A DNA stretch of 64,000 nt from a virus. The DNA lies in the IMG/VR virus record IMGVR_UViG_3300025141_000042, positions 36,292 to 100,291 of that record; one strand, 5' to 3'. The position numbers and the translations under genes are program-made. Positions within the stretch are counted from its first letter, which is position 1. The number at the start of each line of letters is the position of its first letter. The notes beneath the pieces were generated by a model. That model did no database searches and was not told the DNA's origin. It saw only the letters and a program-made list of their open reading frames with translations. Below, in pieces: positions 15,246-22,370 of the stretch.

Positions 15246-16682
15246 TTAATTTTCCCGATCAGTTTTGTTGTTCGGATCCGTGCCGGCGAGGGATACAACT
15301 TTCGCGGTCTTATCTGGCAACTCGTTGGCCTTCTCAGTCGCTGCGATGCCGACTGCTGCCCTGTTGGAGGCTATTGTAGTTAAGTAAGTCTGGACAGTTT
15401 CGGTAAATGTGGCCAAACTGTTGAACATATCAATTATCGCTTCGTCAATCTGCCCTACGGCTACTTCAATAGTCTTTGCAATGTCTGCATCTGAAAAGTT
15501 CAACACAATTGGTGGTTCAAGATTTCCCTCTGCCAGCGCGAACTTCATCCACTCAGACTGGGTGAGACTAAAATCTGTGTGTATTTTTTCGGTTTTTGGA
15601 TCGTGTCCGGTCAAATTACGCTTTTTAAACTTGGCATTATAAAGTTTTCCCATCTGTCCTATTAGTTTCAGAAATCTTTGGCGTTCATCAGAAGGCATTT
15701 CTTCTGCACGTGCTCTGGGATTGGTTTTGGCGTTGGCACCAACAACCTTTCCTAGAAGGGGACCAAGATCATCGACATCAAGCAAATTACGCAACCCTTC
15801 TTCGTCAATATCAAGAATTTCGCCCGTCTGCGCCATCTGTGATATCACATCAAGAACTTCTGTTCCTGTTAGTTTGTCACCCTGACCTTCTTGTACTGCA
15901 TTGGTAGCCAAAAATGTTTTACGATATTGGGGTTTCAAAACAACCTTGGCAGGATCTTCTGGATCGGGATCAAAGAGATCTTTGTTAAGAAACTCGTTTA
16001 TATTTGTTGCATCAACAGTGAACCTGTAGAATGCCAGAGAACCAACCTGACCCGAACTACCCGCTGGTTTTTTGATAAATATATCAAAATAAACCCTTTT
16101 AGTTGGGCTATTGTTTAGAGATGCATAGAGGTTCTTGATACTACCATCAACCGCTGCCTTGCCGTCGATTTTCGTTTTAATCGAAATAGGCGTCCCATCA
16201 ACATCTATGACGTCGCCAATCTGAAGTTCTTTGTTCGCTAGGCCAGCTTCTTCTTGGGCCGAGCGATAAAAGGCACTTATAAGCCCTTCATTAACAAAAC
16301 CTGCCGGAGATGCCTGAAAGCTCTTAAACAACCTATTGAAAGTCTCTAACAAGATAATCTGAGATAGAATTCTCCTTGGGTTCTTGATCTTTCCGAGAGT
16401 GCCCTCCCTTAGTTTAGTCATTTGCTGCTCGATGATTTTCAAGCGGTCCTGTACAGAATCCTTGCCAGCAGTTGCGGTCCTAACGATGCGATCAAGTTCT
16501 GCGCGCTCCACCGTATCTAACTTGCCCCAGTTCTCTGACATCTGCAACTTAAAGAGTTCTAGCACCTTGCCTTGTTCTGCCTTCAACCTGCTCTCTTCGT
16601 TCAGAGGTGCTACTTCTTTTTTCCCAGCAAACAGGGTATCTATTTCTAGTTCAACAAACCTCAACAATTCCTTTGCGCTCAT
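15246..16682 (-). CDS. Hypothetical 478-aa protein, possible PD-(D/E)XK-like core
   Basis: Helical N-terminal part (MSAKELLRFVELEIDTLFAG). About residues 125-180 carry FVNEGLISAFYRSAQ, GDVIDVDGTPISIKTK and KNLYASLNN; the E...D...SIK spacing resembles the nuclease fold E/D/ExK pattern. The C-terminal half is acidic and helical. No membrane or export signal. An ACTA/CCTATTTATA element and a strong terminator lie upstream, so it forms a late monocistronic unit. A packaged nuclease-fold or internal virion protein is possible; family not recognised. Confidence 0.5.
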   Translation of the reverse strand: MSAKELLRFVELEIDTLFAGKKEVAPLNEESRLKAEQGKVLELFKLQMSENWGKLDTVERAELDRIVRTATAGKDSVQDRLKIIEQQMTKLREGTLGKIKNPRRILSQIILLETFNRLFKSFQASPAGFVNEGLISAFYRSAQEEAGLANKELQIGDVIDVDGTPISIKTKIDGKAAVDGSIKNLYASLNNSPTKRVYFDIFIKKPAGSSGQVGSLAFYRFTVDATNINEFLNKDLFDPDPEDPAKVVLKPQYRKTFLATNAVQEGQGDKLTGTEVLDVISQMAQTGEILDIDEEGLRNLLDVDDLGPLLGKVVGANAKTNPRARAEEMPSDERQRFLKLIGQMGKLYNAKFKKRNLTGHDPKTEKIHTDFSLTQSEWMKFALAEGNLEPPIVLNFSDADIAKTIEVAVGQIDEAIIDMFNSLATFTETVQTYLTTIASNRAAVGIAATEKANELPDKTAKVVSLAGTDPNNKTDREN

Positions 16683-16753
16683 CTGGTCATTTCCTTCTCC
16701 CGAAATAGGATTTAATTATTAACTATTGTAACATAATTAAGTAGGTATTGTAA

Positions 16754-16762
16754 TATAAATAG
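16754..16762 (-). promoter_or_regulatory. CCTATTTATA element (candidate late promoter)
   Basis: Coding-strand TGCCTATTTATATTAC, just downstream of the terminator 16785-16820 and about 70 bases before gene 15246-16682. First base of the core differs (C for A). Confidence 0.45.
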
Positions 16763-16784
16763 GCAATACAAATCGCAAAACAGC

Positions 16785-16820
16785 AAAAACCACTCACTAG
16801 AGGGCATGCGAGTGGTTTTT
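16785..16820. terminator. Strong bidirectional terminator
   Basis: Eleven-base arms (AAAAACCACTC / GAGTGGTTTTT) around a 14-base loop, with T-runs in both directions. It ends the unit of 16875-17492. The flanking gap 16683-16874 otherwise holds only the late element and AT-rich sequence. Confidence 0.9.
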
Positions 16821-16874
16821 ACTTACTGATTGTTACTGTCCAATAAAATTATTTATTAATATATTGTTATTTTA

Positions 16875-17492
16875 TTACTTATTTTCGGCAGCGAGTCGCT
16901 CTTTGACACGTTTGGTCACTTCAGCAACAACGCTATCCAAATCCAAATTCGATTCTTGGTAGACTTCGCCTTCGCCTTCGACCGGTGCGTCAGCGATTTC
17001 CATTTCGGCATCTGCATCCAAATCCGCTGGCATCTCATCGTCGGCAGGTGCTTCTGCTTCGGCCGAGTCCATGGACACTTCTACTCCCAAAACAGCGGCA
17101 ACTGCGTTAACTACGTCTTTCAGCAGTCCTTCTTTGTCGCCTAAGTCTGCATCGTCTGCCATCGCATCCATCGCATCGTCTGCTGGAGGTTCGTCTGCTG
17201 GAGGTTCGTCTGCTGGAGGTTCGTCTGCCATTGGGTCGTCTTCCATTTCCTCTTTTGTGATCTCTTCTTTGGCAATTTCCTCGCTTACTTCTTCGTCAGT
17301 GACTTCATTAACCTCTTCTTTGGCGGACCCTTCGGTCACCTCGTCGGTCACTTCTTCGTCAACAACTTTGTTAACCTCTTCCAATTCTTCTTTATATAAG
17401 TCTGTAACAAACTCTTCTGCCAATGGTTTTAGATTTGCCAATCGCATGAACTGGCGGACGGAACCTTCTTCAAGTAAAGCTTTCTTTGACAT
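16875..17492 (-). CDS. Acidic head-associated or prohead-core candidate
   Basis: 205 residues. MSKKALLEEGSVRQFMRLAN, a basic helix, is followed by a very acidic Glu/Val/Asp region. ADEPPADEPPADEPP is a threefold DEPPA repeat, about residues 89-103. A C-terminal helix ends VAEVTKRVKERLAAENK. Small acidic proteins with such an N-terminus occur as core or head proteins in T4-like marine phages. It has its own ACTACTTATA element 64 bases upstream and a terminator behind, so it is probably abundant and late. Confidence 0.6.
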   Translation of the reverse strand: MSKKALLEEGSVRQFMRLANLKPLAEEFVTDLYKEELEEVNKVVDEEVTDEVTEGSAKEEVNEVTDEEVSEEIAKEEITKEEMEDDPMADEPPADEPPADEPPADDAMDAMADDADLGDKEGLLKDVVNAVAAVLGVEVSMDSAEAEAPADDEMPADLDADAEMEIADAPVEGEGEVYQESNLDLDSVVAEVTKRVKERLAAENK

Positions 17493-17555
17493 AATTCACT
17501 CTCTCCCTCTTTTTTTTATTGCCGCTATGGTTTGCGACAAAGAAATTAAATCACT

Positions 17556-17565
17556 TATAAGTAGT
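17556..17565 (-). promoter_or_regulatory. ACTACTTATA element (candidate late promoter)
   Basis: Coding strand TACTACTTATAAGTG, in the gap between 17590-17829 and 16875-17492. An imperfect stem plus TTTTTT just upstream may end the preceding unit. Confidence 0.5.
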
Positions 17566-17589
17566 ATTTAAAAACGCAAAAAACCCCTC

Positions 17590-17829
17590 TCACTGAGTTA
17601 TACCGCGTATTCTTTTAGAAAGTTTTATCAAGGATGTATCTTGGATCTGTTTCACCCTGACATAACTTATTTTCAATCTTTCTGCAACTTCGTGCAGTGT
17701 CATATCTCCGTTCTTTTCTATCGAGATTAGTGCACAGTTCTGTTCTTCTCCATGTTCTATCCACATCCTGCAATCAGTCTTCGTGCATTCCTCGTTTTTG
17801 GCCATACACTCTTTCGCGCACTTTCTCAT
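17590..17829 (-). CDS. Cys-rich protein with sigma70 region-4-like helix-turn-helix
   Basis: 79 residues. The N-terminal third has five or more Cys (CAKECMAKNEECTKTDC) and could bind zinc. The C-terminal part, MTLHEVAERLKISYVRVKQI followed by QDTSLIKLSKRIRG, matches the sigma region 4.2 pattern LTLxEVAxxLxISxxRVxQI. Such a domain recognises promoter -35 DNA or contacts the RNA polymerase beta flap. The start overlaps the upstream gene as ATGA, in one operon with ClpP. It is a good candidate for a phage late transcription factor; not proven. Confidence 0.7.
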   Translation of the reverse strand: MRKCAKECMAKNEECTKTDCRMWIEHGEEQNCALISIEKNGDMTLHEVAERLKISYVRVKQIQDTSLIKLSKRIRGITQ

Positions 17830-18128
17830 AAATCCATTTCCTCTTCAAACATATCAAAGATGTCTTCTATTTCGCTATCTGGCAATCTAAATCTCCTACC
17901 AGTGGCATCAGAAAGGGTTCTCTCTTTATCGAGGATATTTTGTTTCCCCTTTACATGGAGATCCTTTCTCTTCTTAAATTCCACTATGTATTCGATAAAC
18001 GCGGGATCGTCCTCCAAGAAGGATGCAACAACTCCTCTGAAAAATTGCCTTTTAGTGATGCCCTCGTGCTTCAACTTTATAAGCAGTTTGGCATAGGTCG
18101 TGTCTTCATCTTCGAAACCTATTATCAT
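17826..18128 (-). CDS. Hypothetical helical protein, 100 aa
   Basis: Starts MIIGFEDEDTTYAKLLIKLK, overlapping the ClpP stop as ATGA; it also overlaps the next gene as ATGA. The sequence KHEGITKRQFFRGVVASFLE suggests a small helical DNA-binding or ribbon-helix-helix-like core, with a basic central part and an acidic tail (DIFDMFEEEMDL). No own ribosome site, so coupled to clpP. Function unknown. Confidence 0.6.
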   Translation of the reverse strand: MIIGFEDEDTTYAKLLIKLKHEGITKRQFFRGVVASFLEDDPAFIEYIVEFKKRKDLHVKGKQNILDKERTLSDATGRRFRLPDSEIEDIFDMFEEEMDL

Positions 18129-18793
18129 TTGATGTCGCTGTTTGGGGCACCGAGGATATCGTCTACCAGTCCATATTTCAAGCATGTTTTCGCGTCAAAC
18201 CACAAATCGTGCTTAAGAATATCTGACAACTGCTTCTTCGGAATCTTGGCATGCCTCTCGTATATGAGTTTTATTCTCCCCATGAGTGTGTCACTGTTTT
18301 TCATATCGTCCTTCAGTTCCTCATACTTTCCCCACATACCAGATGAAAGTTGGTGGATAAGCATATAGGAATTCTCTCTGATATATCTCTCTGTGGCGAC
18401 CACGCTCATCATGGTAGCAGCAGATGCTGCACACCCCTCAACGATAGAGTGGACCGGCGCAGGTACCGAGATAATAGTATCGACCGTAGACAGACCAGCA
18501 AAGACACTTCCACCGTAAGAGTTGATATGAAGTTTAACGGGCGGAGGCGAGATTCCATAACTCTGAGAAGTGGTTACCATCGAATTGGCAATCTCCTGAA
18601 TATTCTTATTTAAGGAAAGACACTCAGTTCTTGTTACCTCCGAATAGAAGTAGATCCTATTCGATGAAGTTGTGACTTGGTTCTCGGTACCCTCATCAGT
18701 GCCCGAGGGCGTAGATGGCGCGGTGGCATGGGTAATATCTTTCCCCCAGTGGGCGAGGGCGCCGGCATTATATTTCAACATAAAATTACTCAC
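18125..18793 (-). CDS. clpP: ClpP-family serine protease (possible prohead or host-directed protease)
   Basis: 222 residues with GTG start, GGAGG four bases upstream, overlapping the previous stop. The catalytic Ser lies in VEGCAASAATMMS, the His in SYMLIHQLSSG and the Asp in HDLWFDAKTC, in the ClpP order and spacing. The substrate-binding strand is HINSYGGSVFAGL. The N-terminal about 40 residues are Ser/Thr-rich and lack family similarity. It may partner a host Clp ATPase; no ClpX/A is seen here. Confidence 0.9.
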   Translation of the reverse strand: MSNFMLKYNAGALAHWGKDITHATAPSTPSGTDEGTENQVTTSSNRIYFYSEVTRTECLSLNKNIQEIANSMVTTSQSYGISPPPVKLHINSYGGSVFAGLSTVDTIISVPAPVHSIVEGCAASAATMMSVVATERYIRENSYMLIHQLSSGMWGKYEELKDDMKNSDTLMGRIKLIYERHAKIPKKQLSDILKHDLWFDAKTCLKYGLVDDILGAPNSDIK

Positions 18794-19047
18794 TTTTCCT
18801 CCATGGTGCTCTCAACGACTGAGATTGCAGTATCCCAACAGTTTGGACAATAAAGTCTTACAAGGCCTTCGTCGTTTCGAACGACGACTCTCCAGGACTT
18901 TACCATCTCTTTATCTTTCTTATCGAAGTCTTCCAAACAAGCACTACACTCGTCAGGGAGACGATCAAACATATTCATTTTTTTCTGTAAATCTTTTTTT
19001 GCTCTTTTAGCGCTGGAAGAAATAGTCTTTTTTATTTTCTTCGGCAT
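18790..19047 (-). CDS. Small zinc-ribbon-like protein
   Basis: 85 residues. A very basic N-terminus (MPKKIKKTISSSAKRAKKDL) is followed by LPDECSACLEDFDKK and LYCPNCW, two CxxC pairs that would bind zinc. The start lies 40 bases inside the preceding gene; ATG codons at 18978 or 18972 are alternatives, none with a strong site. Small zinc-ribbon proteins next to ClpP could be adaptors; inference only. Confidence 0.6.
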   Translation of the reverse strand: MPKKIKKTISSSAKRAKKDLQKKMNMFDRLPDECSACLEDFDKKDKEMVKSWRVVVRNDEGLVRLYCPNCWDTAISVVESTMEEK

Positions 19048-19645
19048 AATTCAAATCCATCAATCTAAGGGTTTCGTTAACGTGCTTAATGAAAGTAGTG
19101 TGTTCTTTTTCCCACCCCTTGTACTTCGGTCCTTCGTGGTCCGGATCTCCGTGCTGACCTGGGTTTGCTGCTCGGATGCTGGCATGGACCAACTCGTGCA
19201 CGAAAGAAGTATCATAAATTTTTGTTGTAAATGCTCTTCTCACAATTATATAATCTTTCGACCTGGTGAGTCCGGAGGCCACGCCACTTTCAATAAAAGT
19301 CCCATCAACCGAGTACCCTCTCTCAAATGGCATCAAGTCTTCTCTCCACTCAATCATGATGTTGTTCAGGTTCTCGTAAGCGGCATCTGCGCGGTCGCCA
19401 AATGTCTCGTACCAAGATACATAGAAAACCTGAAGGGCCACGGATACTTCTCCTGGGTCTGGGAAATTGCATTGTTCCTGTTTCTGATAGGCATATTTCC
19501 ACCCAGGTATTCTCGTCAGTTCGTTCTTAGAGACGCAATCATGCTGGTCTTCCTGAGATGCTGGAAGGCGAACGGTGAGGCATCCGAAGGCAACAGAGAT
19601 GCCAAGCACGATACAAACCACAGGAACGAATAACCTCCAAAACAT
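19007..19645 (-). CDS. Exported zinc metallopeptidase-like protein
   Basis: 212 residues from MFWRLFVPVVCIVLGISVAF. The N-terminal signal ends in AFGC, so a lipoprotein is possible. SFVHELVHASIRAANPGQHG followed by DPDHEGP gives HELVH plus further His ligands, a zinc-peptidase arrangement. The start may be one codon upstream (TTG). It may process host envelope proteins or the phage's own surface; no substrate known. The 3' end overlaps the zinc-ribbon gene by 41 bases. Confidence 0.65.
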   Translation of the reverse strand: MFWRLFVPVVCIVLGISVAFGCLTVRLPASQEDQHDCVSKNELTRIPGWKYAYQKQEQCNFPDPGEVSVALQVFYVSWYETFGDRADAAYENLNNIMIEWREDLMPFERGYSVDGTFIESGVASGLTRSKDYIIVRRAFTTKIYDTSFVHELVHASIRAANPGQHGDPDHEGPKYKGWEKEHTTFIKHVNETLRLMDLNYAEENKKDYFFQR

Positions 19646-19663
19646 CAAAAATAACTAGTGGTG

Positions 19664-20143
19664 CTATCTCTCTATTGACGAAATCAGAGGGTTTTCGCCC
19701 ATTGAGTTCCACCCAAAGATGATTACTGCGGACGGAAACGGTGCTCCGGCCTTTGCAGCACCAAATTTTAATCTGCCCTTCACAAAGAAGATCTGCGATG
19801 CTCTCATACAATATTCGTGCCAATATGATGTATCGGTTCGAGCAGGGATGAGCATCACAACAGTGGTCTTATCCTTGCGGGATTCCTCATACCCTTTCTT
19901 TATCCACTTCTTTATATCCCTGCCATAAGGAGGGTTAACGAAGACCGTTTTGCATGGGCCCCAGTTCTTAGAAAGTCCATCATCTTCCTCCGTGTAGAAG
20001 GTTTTACATTTGGTTGTCTCGGCTGTGGCACATGGATCCAAATCAAAGTTGAAGTCTCTATCCAACTTGTCAAAGAAATCCTGGGGTGTTTCCCAACTCA
20101 TCTCTTTACTGCTAAACATTAATTTCTTTGTGTGGTTGTTCAT
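19664..20143 (-). CDS. DNA N6-adenine methyltransferase (phage Dam family)
   Basis: 159 residues, CAAGGA before the ATG. WETPQDFFDKLDRDFNFDLD and DPCATAETTKC are hallmarks of the phage N-6-adenine methyltransferase family. The catalytic motif is NPPYG in FVNPPYGRDIKKWI, and TTVVMLIPARTDTSYWHEY matches the following region. It uses S-adenosylmethionine, probably to protect phage DNA from restriction. Confidence 0.9.
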   Translation of the reverse strand: MNNHTKKLMFSSKEMSWETPQDFFDKLDRDFNFDLDPCATAETTKCKTFYTEEDDGLSKNWGPCKTVFVNPPYGRDIKKWIKKGYEESRKDKTTVVMLIPARTDTSYWHEYCMRASQIFFVKGRLKFGAAKAGAPFPSAVIIFGWNSMGENPLISSIER

Positions 20144-20250
20144 TCTTGTTTTTCCTTGTTTGCCCTATGGCCCACAAACACTGCCCAAGAAAAGGCAGCG
20201 ATGGCGAACCACGGCAGAAGAGTCTCGATTGTCGCGAGCAGAGATTCCAT
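20140..20250 (-). CDS. Tiny single-pass membrane protein, 36 aa
   Basis: Encodes MESLLATIETLLPWFAIAAF followed by SWAVFVGHRANKEKQE: one membrane segment and a short basic tail. The stop overlaps the methyltransferase start as ATGA, a sign that the frame is real. ATG codons at 20274 and 20271 are alternative starts overlapping the upstream small ORF. It could be a holin-like or regulatory peptide. Confidence 0.5.
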   Translation of the reverse strand: MESLLATIETLLPWFAIAAFSWAVFVGHRANKEKQE

Positions 20251-20257
20251 TACCCAA

Positions 20258-20371
20258 TCACTCGCCAGCATCATCAAACTCGGCACACATCTCTTCGCAA
20301 CCCATCGGGGTAGTGAGGAGAGTCGCAACAACAAATCCAGTTATCGAAAGCATAGTGATGAAAAAGACCAT
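20258..20371 (-). CDS. Tiny membrane or secreted peptide, 37 aa
   Basis: Encodes MVFFITMLSITGFVVATLLT, then TPMGCEEMCAEFDDAGE. A hydrophobic N-terminus leads to PMGC, a poor lipobox, and an acidic tail. AGAAG lies about nine bases before the ATG. It sits 20 bases after the dUTPase stop. Together with 20140-20250 it resembles tandem small lysis or exclusion peptides, without proof. Confidence 0.45.
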   Translation of the reverse strand: MVFFITMLSITGFVVATLLTTPMGCEEMCAEFDDAGE

Positions 20372-20391
20372 GGTAAAATATCTTCTGTAAT

Positions 20392-20928
20392 TCACGGACT
20401 CCACTCCCCTTCGAAGTCAAAGCACATATCAGCATAACGCGGAAGCGATGCCTTCAGATCCTTGGGCGACTTCTTGTCGGTACTTCCCAGTGCGCCGTCT
20501 TTACGATCACTCATAGCAATGGGGTAGTATCCGTAGAGATCATCCTCATTCTTCTCGAATGCCTTGAAATGAACCACAGGGAACAAAATAACCTGGGCAA
20601 TCTTATCGCCGGGATTGATAGTCTGATTTTCGGACCCTACATTGTGGAGGTTTACAAACACTTCGCCATCGTAACCTGGATCGATTACGCATGCCCCAAC
20701 AAGTAAACTCTTCTTTGATGCATTGCCTGAACGATTCTTTACCTCCAGGCAGTATCCGTGTGGTACGCCAAACTTATAGCCCGTCTGGAAGAGGCGACTC
20801 TGGCGTGGGGCAATGAGGATCGGTTCATTATCGGCAGGGTTGAAATACATGTCCAATCCTGCGTCGCTTGGGTTTGACCGCGTGGGCGGAACAACATTCT
20901 TTCTAACTCTTGTAAATTCTAGAATCAT
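20392..20928 (-). CDS. dut: dUTPase
   Basis: 178 residues, GAGAGG before ATG. All five dUTPase motifs are readable: DAGLDM; KNRSGNASKK; ACVIDPGYDGE; PGDKIAQVILFP; and DRKDGALGSTDK. It hydrolyses dUTP to dUMP, lowering uracil incorporation and supplying dTTP synthesis. Longer than the usual 150 residues because of a C-terminal tail (DLKASLPRYADMCFDFEGE). Confidence 0.95.
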   Translation of the reverse strand: MILEFTRVRKNVVPPTRSNPSDAGLDMYFNPADNEPILIAPRQSRLFQTGYKFGVPHGYCLEVKNRSGNASKKSLLVGACVIDPGYDGEVFVNLHNVGSENQTINPGDKIAQVILFPVVHFKAFEKNEDDLYGYYPIAMSDRKDGALGSTDKKSPKDLKASLPRYADMCFDFEGEWSP

Positions 20929-20929
20929 A

Positions 20930-21103
20930 TTATCCTCTCGATGAGTAAAATGGAATCTGCTTGGGAACGATGCTTACTCTATCCCCCTTAATGTCCACCT
21001 TAAATTCAGTTTCGCTATATGACCTCAAATCGCCGTCACAATCAATGACTGTGAAATCATCTTCTCTTCCGTTAGGATCTCTTACTAGTTCCATTTTAAT
21101 CAT
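20930..21103 (-). CDS. Small hypothetical protein, 57 aa
   Basis: Starts MIKMELVRDPNGREDDFTVI with AGGAGAGAGAGG upstream. The pattern KMELVRDPNG...FTVIDCDGD...FKVDIKGDRVSIV suggests a small all-beta domain. It lies two bases before dut. Function unknown. Confidence 0.55.
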   Translation of the reverse strand: MIKMELVRDPNGREDDFTVIDCDGDLRSYSETEFKVDIKGDRVSIVPKQIPFYSSRG

Positions 21104-21113
21104 CCTCTCTCTC

Positions 21114-21281
21114 CTATTGATCAATATGAATTAACATATCTGGAAATGCAACATTTTGCGTATCGACGCAACCGGCATCGCCTGCGTCACTAGTACCACC
21201 GTCTAGGTCGGCACATCTCATTCTACCATCTTCAATACATCCTGTCAAGGATAAAAGAACTGCAACTATAACTTTTTTCAT
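21114..21281 (-). CDS. Small lipoprotein, 55 aa
   Basis: The frame gives MKKVIVAVLLSLTGCIEDGR, a canonical lipobox LTGC with Cys15, then a Cys/Asp/Gly-rich mature part of about 40 residues. The ATG overlaps the stop of the methyltransferase gene as ATGA, with GGAGAG upstream. Likely exported and lipid-anchored in the host envelope. Confidence 0.7.
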   Translation of the reverse strand: MKKVIVAVLLSLTGCIEDGRMRCADLDGGTSDAGDAGCVDTQNVAFPDMLIHIDQ

Positions 21282-22303
21282 AACTTACTCTCCTCATTTG
21301 TTTGTTTGTTGATTCCCTCAAAAATATGTGATATAACATCGACTGTCCATCCGTTGCCGGTCATCTTGTATCTCATGCCGCTGGTTATTCCCTCTACCTC
21401 TGTGTAGTTGTCTGGGATGGTCTGCAATCTCTCTGCTTCTAGGGGGTTTACTTTTCTTATATCTTTCCCGTCAAAAACATGGGGGTGAGATGACACAGTT
21501 ATAATTTCAGACTTATGTCTTCCTTCGCCTATGCGGCCTATTCTCTGAATCTTAAGTTTGTCAGGGCGCATAACCAGAATTCGACCCTGCGTGTCTCTGC
21601 GCCAGCAGAAGCTTTTCTTGGGATCGGGCGAGTGGCGATATTTAGATGATTCCAAGAGAGGGATCAACTTTTGCAACACCCTCTGATCGGACATTACCTC
21701 TTCGCCATAATAGGGTTCCATAATGTCTCTAAGGAGTACGCCCCCTCTGTCTGTGTCGATCCCTTCTTTATCGAAGGGGATATTTGTCCAGTACAGTCTC
21801 TGCCTGCTTTGGGCTGAGAAGTTTTTACTGTCTATCTTCTGAGGTTCTACACCAAGTTGATCGGAGATTATATCCTGGAACTCTTTCTTCATCTTGACAT
21901 TCTCAAAGAGGAAATACTTTGGTTCTGTTTCCTTCAGGAGTCTTACGAACTCAAAGAACAATTTACTTCGCGGATCATCCAAGTTAAGTCGCGGGGGGAG
22001 CTGCGGGAGTTTCTCCGCCTCAGAGTCCTCCGAGTTCTTCTTCGAGTTTGTCTGTGCTTTGTTGGCAGAGAAACTGAAACCTTGACATGGACTTCCGCCC
22101 ATGAGCAAATCAATCTGGGGAAGTTCCGAACCCTTGACTTCGAGAACATCGCCGATGTGAATCGTATCGGGGAAATTATGCCGCGTTACCTTTTCTGCGT
22201 TCTTATCAATTTCACTAGCAAAGTATTTATCTACCCTTATCCCTGCTCTGTTTAAAGCAATTTGACCGCAACTTATGCCATCAAACAAACTAAGTACATT
22301 CAT
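21278..22303 (-). CDS. DNA (cytosine-5) methyltransferase
   Basis: 341 residues. Motif I is SLFDGISCGQIAL; motif IV GSPCQGFSFS with catalytic Cys; motif VI ENVKM; motif VIII QSRQRLYWTNIP; motif IX NPLEAERLQTIPDNY; motif X YKMTGNGWTVDVI. The target-recognition region lies between VIII and IX (about residues 185-275). GAGAAGG precedes the ATG, with a sigma70 promoter upstream. Probably protects phage DNA; no cognate endonuclease is next to it. Confidence 0.95.
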   Translation of the reverse strand: MNVLSLFDGISCGQIALNRAGIRVDKYFASEIDKNAEKVTRHNFPDTIHIGDVLEVKGSELPQIDLLMGGSPCQGFSFSANKAQTNSKKNSEDSEAEKLPQLPPRLNLDDPRSKLFFEFVRLLKETEPKYFLFENVKMKKEFQDIISDQLGVEPQKIDSKNFSAQSRQRLYWTNIPFDKEGIDTDRGGVLLRDIMEPYYGEEVMSDQRVLQKLIPLLESSKYRHSPDPKKSFCWRRDTQGRILVMRPDKLKIQRIGRIGEGRHKSEIITVSSHPHVFDGKDIRKVNPLEAERLQTIPDNYTEVEGITSGMRYKMTGNGWTVDVISHIFEGINKQTNEESKL

Positions 22304-22330
22304 CTAACCTTCTCCTTTATGGTGAGATAT

Positions 22331-22358
22331 ATTCTAACACAATAAAAATCTATGTCAA
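22331..22358 (-). promoter_or_regulatory. Sigma70-type promoter of the cytosine methyltransferase unit
   Basis: TTGACA at 22358-22353, 16-base spacer, TAGAAT at 22336-22331, 28 bases before the ATG. Probably also drives the lipoprotein, dut, membrane peptides and Dam genes downstream. Confidence 0.8.
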
Positions 22359-22370
22359 GTATAAAGTGGA

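Noticed and set aside
21219-21247. TTGACA / TAGAAT with 17-base spacing near 21240 on the minus strand
   Set aside because: It lies inside the 55-aa lipoprotein gene; TTGACAGG encodes the lipobox (Leu-Thr-Gly). It would start within a coding region and has no gene start nearby.
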